64,000 nucleotides of DNA, taken from positions 12,028,001 through 12,092,000 of the forward strand of contig CP075497.1 in assembly GCA_021613535.1 (NCBI GenBank). The letters run 5' to 3'. This document shows, in pieces, positions 63,310 to 64,000 of this stretch (its first letter is position 1; every line of letters begins with the position of its first letter). This DNA comes from Adineta vaga. Its lineage: Eukaryota > Rotifera. The notes under the pieces were generated by a model, which did not search any database, was not told the DNA's origin, and saw nothing but the letters and a program-made list of their open reading frames with translations. The translations under genes were made by a program, and so were the position numbers.

Positions 63310-63692
63310 GATTGATTGAAGTTGGTTTATGTTGATGTAGAAGACGAAGAATGAAATGAATAGAAAAGTATTAAGCTTTCTTTTATTTTTCGTCTTTCTT
63401 CGATGGACGACAGACAGCAGAGATTAACTAACGCATAATGTTTACCTATCGGTTCATGCAATCAAATGATGTGAGACAATAATATCATGCGATATTTAGT
63501 GTCTAATCTCTTTTCACTTATTGTTGTTATCGATAACCAAACAAAAACAATCGATCGAAGAAATCCGATAATCACCACTTTACAATTGTCTACGAGATTT
63601 TACACAATTCAAAGAGGATGAAAAATATTCCAAATGAGATTTATTTTATATCATCATTGCTTTATTCAACAAATAAAAACAATCACATTTAT
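63310..63692. other. Intergenic between secreted protein and EIF1AD
   Basis: Upstream region of the secreted-protein gene and 3' flank of EIF1AD. A GATAAC/ATCGATCG-containing stretch near 63530-63565 shows no recognised motif. A TTTATT (AATAAA on the minus strand) lies at about 63662. Confidence 0.5.
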
Positions 63693-64000
63693 TCACTGAG
63701 TTTCTTCTTCTTCTTCTTCTTCTTCATCTCCTGAACTTTCGTACGGTGGCATCATATCATCAACTGATGTTTCACCTTTCGTGTCTTCGTCTTGAATATC
63801 TTCAAATTCTTTTGGCCTAAAATTAAAAAAAAACAACTTTCATATTCAATCTATTAACTGTCACTATCATTTAACATACCAACAGTTTTGTGATCGAATA
63901 TATTTGATATTATCTCGAAGAAGAATTTGTATAATTTCTGCTTTTACTTTATCACCTTCTTCAATATCTTCAACAAGAACATAATCTCCTAAAAGGAAAT
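63693..64000 (-). CDS. EIF1AD: EIF1AD-like RNA-binding protein, 3' part
   Basis: The last two exons of a minus-strand gene running off the window: 63988-63880 and 63816-63693. The reading is GDYVLVEDIEEGDKVKAEI, ILLRDNIKYIRSQNCWPKEFEDI, then an acidic tail of Glu ending in TQ. This matches the C-terminal half of the S1/eIF1A-like fold of EIF1AD ('GDFLIVDPIEEGEKVKAEI ... FWPEAF'). EIF1AD is a nuclear eIF1A-domain protein linked to stress response. The N-terminal exons lie beyond 64000. Confidence 0.85.

Overview
The window looks like a gene-dense, AT-rich nuclear contig from a small metazoan, most likely a bdelloid rotifer of the Adineta/Rotaria kind. The case rests on about 20 spliced protein-coding genes with animal orthologues (COP1, FKBP15, FANK1, neurensin, DRC2, ERK, EIF1AD, RPL23a). 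Most introns are tiny (45-65 nt, GT-AG). Several gene families are typical of bdelloids: F-box/LRR-like proteins with an FW-x-E-x-QWF motif, ADP-ribosyltransferase-TPR fusions, and short-intron ABCC pumps. Species is inference; no rRNA, tRNA or mitochondrial marker is present.

Layout. 1-5.0 kb: a 141-145 bp tandem repeat, a decayed F-box/LRR-like relic and a frame-broken secreted propeller-like gene (-). 5.6-10.5 kb: an ABCC transporter (+) and a small Gly/Thr-rich gene with an in-frame stop (+). 12-22 kb: neurensin, two tandem DNAJA co-chaperones and FKBP15, all (+). 22.8-27.5 kb: F-box protein, a SNAP-25-like SNARE and a class A GPCR, all (-). 27.5-33.6 kb is gene-poor and holds a TTAA-flanked piggyBac-like MITE and a patch of unusual composition. 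33.6-36.2 kb: a Ser-rich protein with an SH3-like C-terminus (+). 37.5-43.3 kb: COP1 (-) head-to-head with ERK MAPK (+), followed closely by DNAJC24/DPH4 (+). 45.3-49.3 kb: ART-TPR protein and DRC2 (+). 49.9-52.6 kb: a frame-broken membrane protein and a membrane-anchored methyltransferase-like protein (-). 53.2-53.8 kb: RPL23a (+). 54.9-58.2 kb: a lectin/CBM-like relic (-), a C1orf53-type gene (+) and an EF-hand protein (-). 59-62.1 kb: Frag1/DRAM/Sfk1 membrane protein and FANK1 (+). 62.3-64 kb: a secreted Cys/Thr-rich protein and the 3' part of EIF1AD (-).

Two themes stand out. First, three same-strand gene pairs (DNAJA-DNAJA, ERK-DNAJC24, ART-DRC2) are separated by 143-145 nt, and several genes have a splice acceptor just before the ATG with no local leader exon. 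This is what operons resolved by spliced-leader trans-splicing would look like. Second, the window carries about five broken genes or relics beside intact ones, as expected where gene copies are often lost. No CRISPR, rRNA or convincing tRNA was seen. Exon borders were placed by eye from GT-AG sites and reading-frame continuity, and may be off by a base or two.
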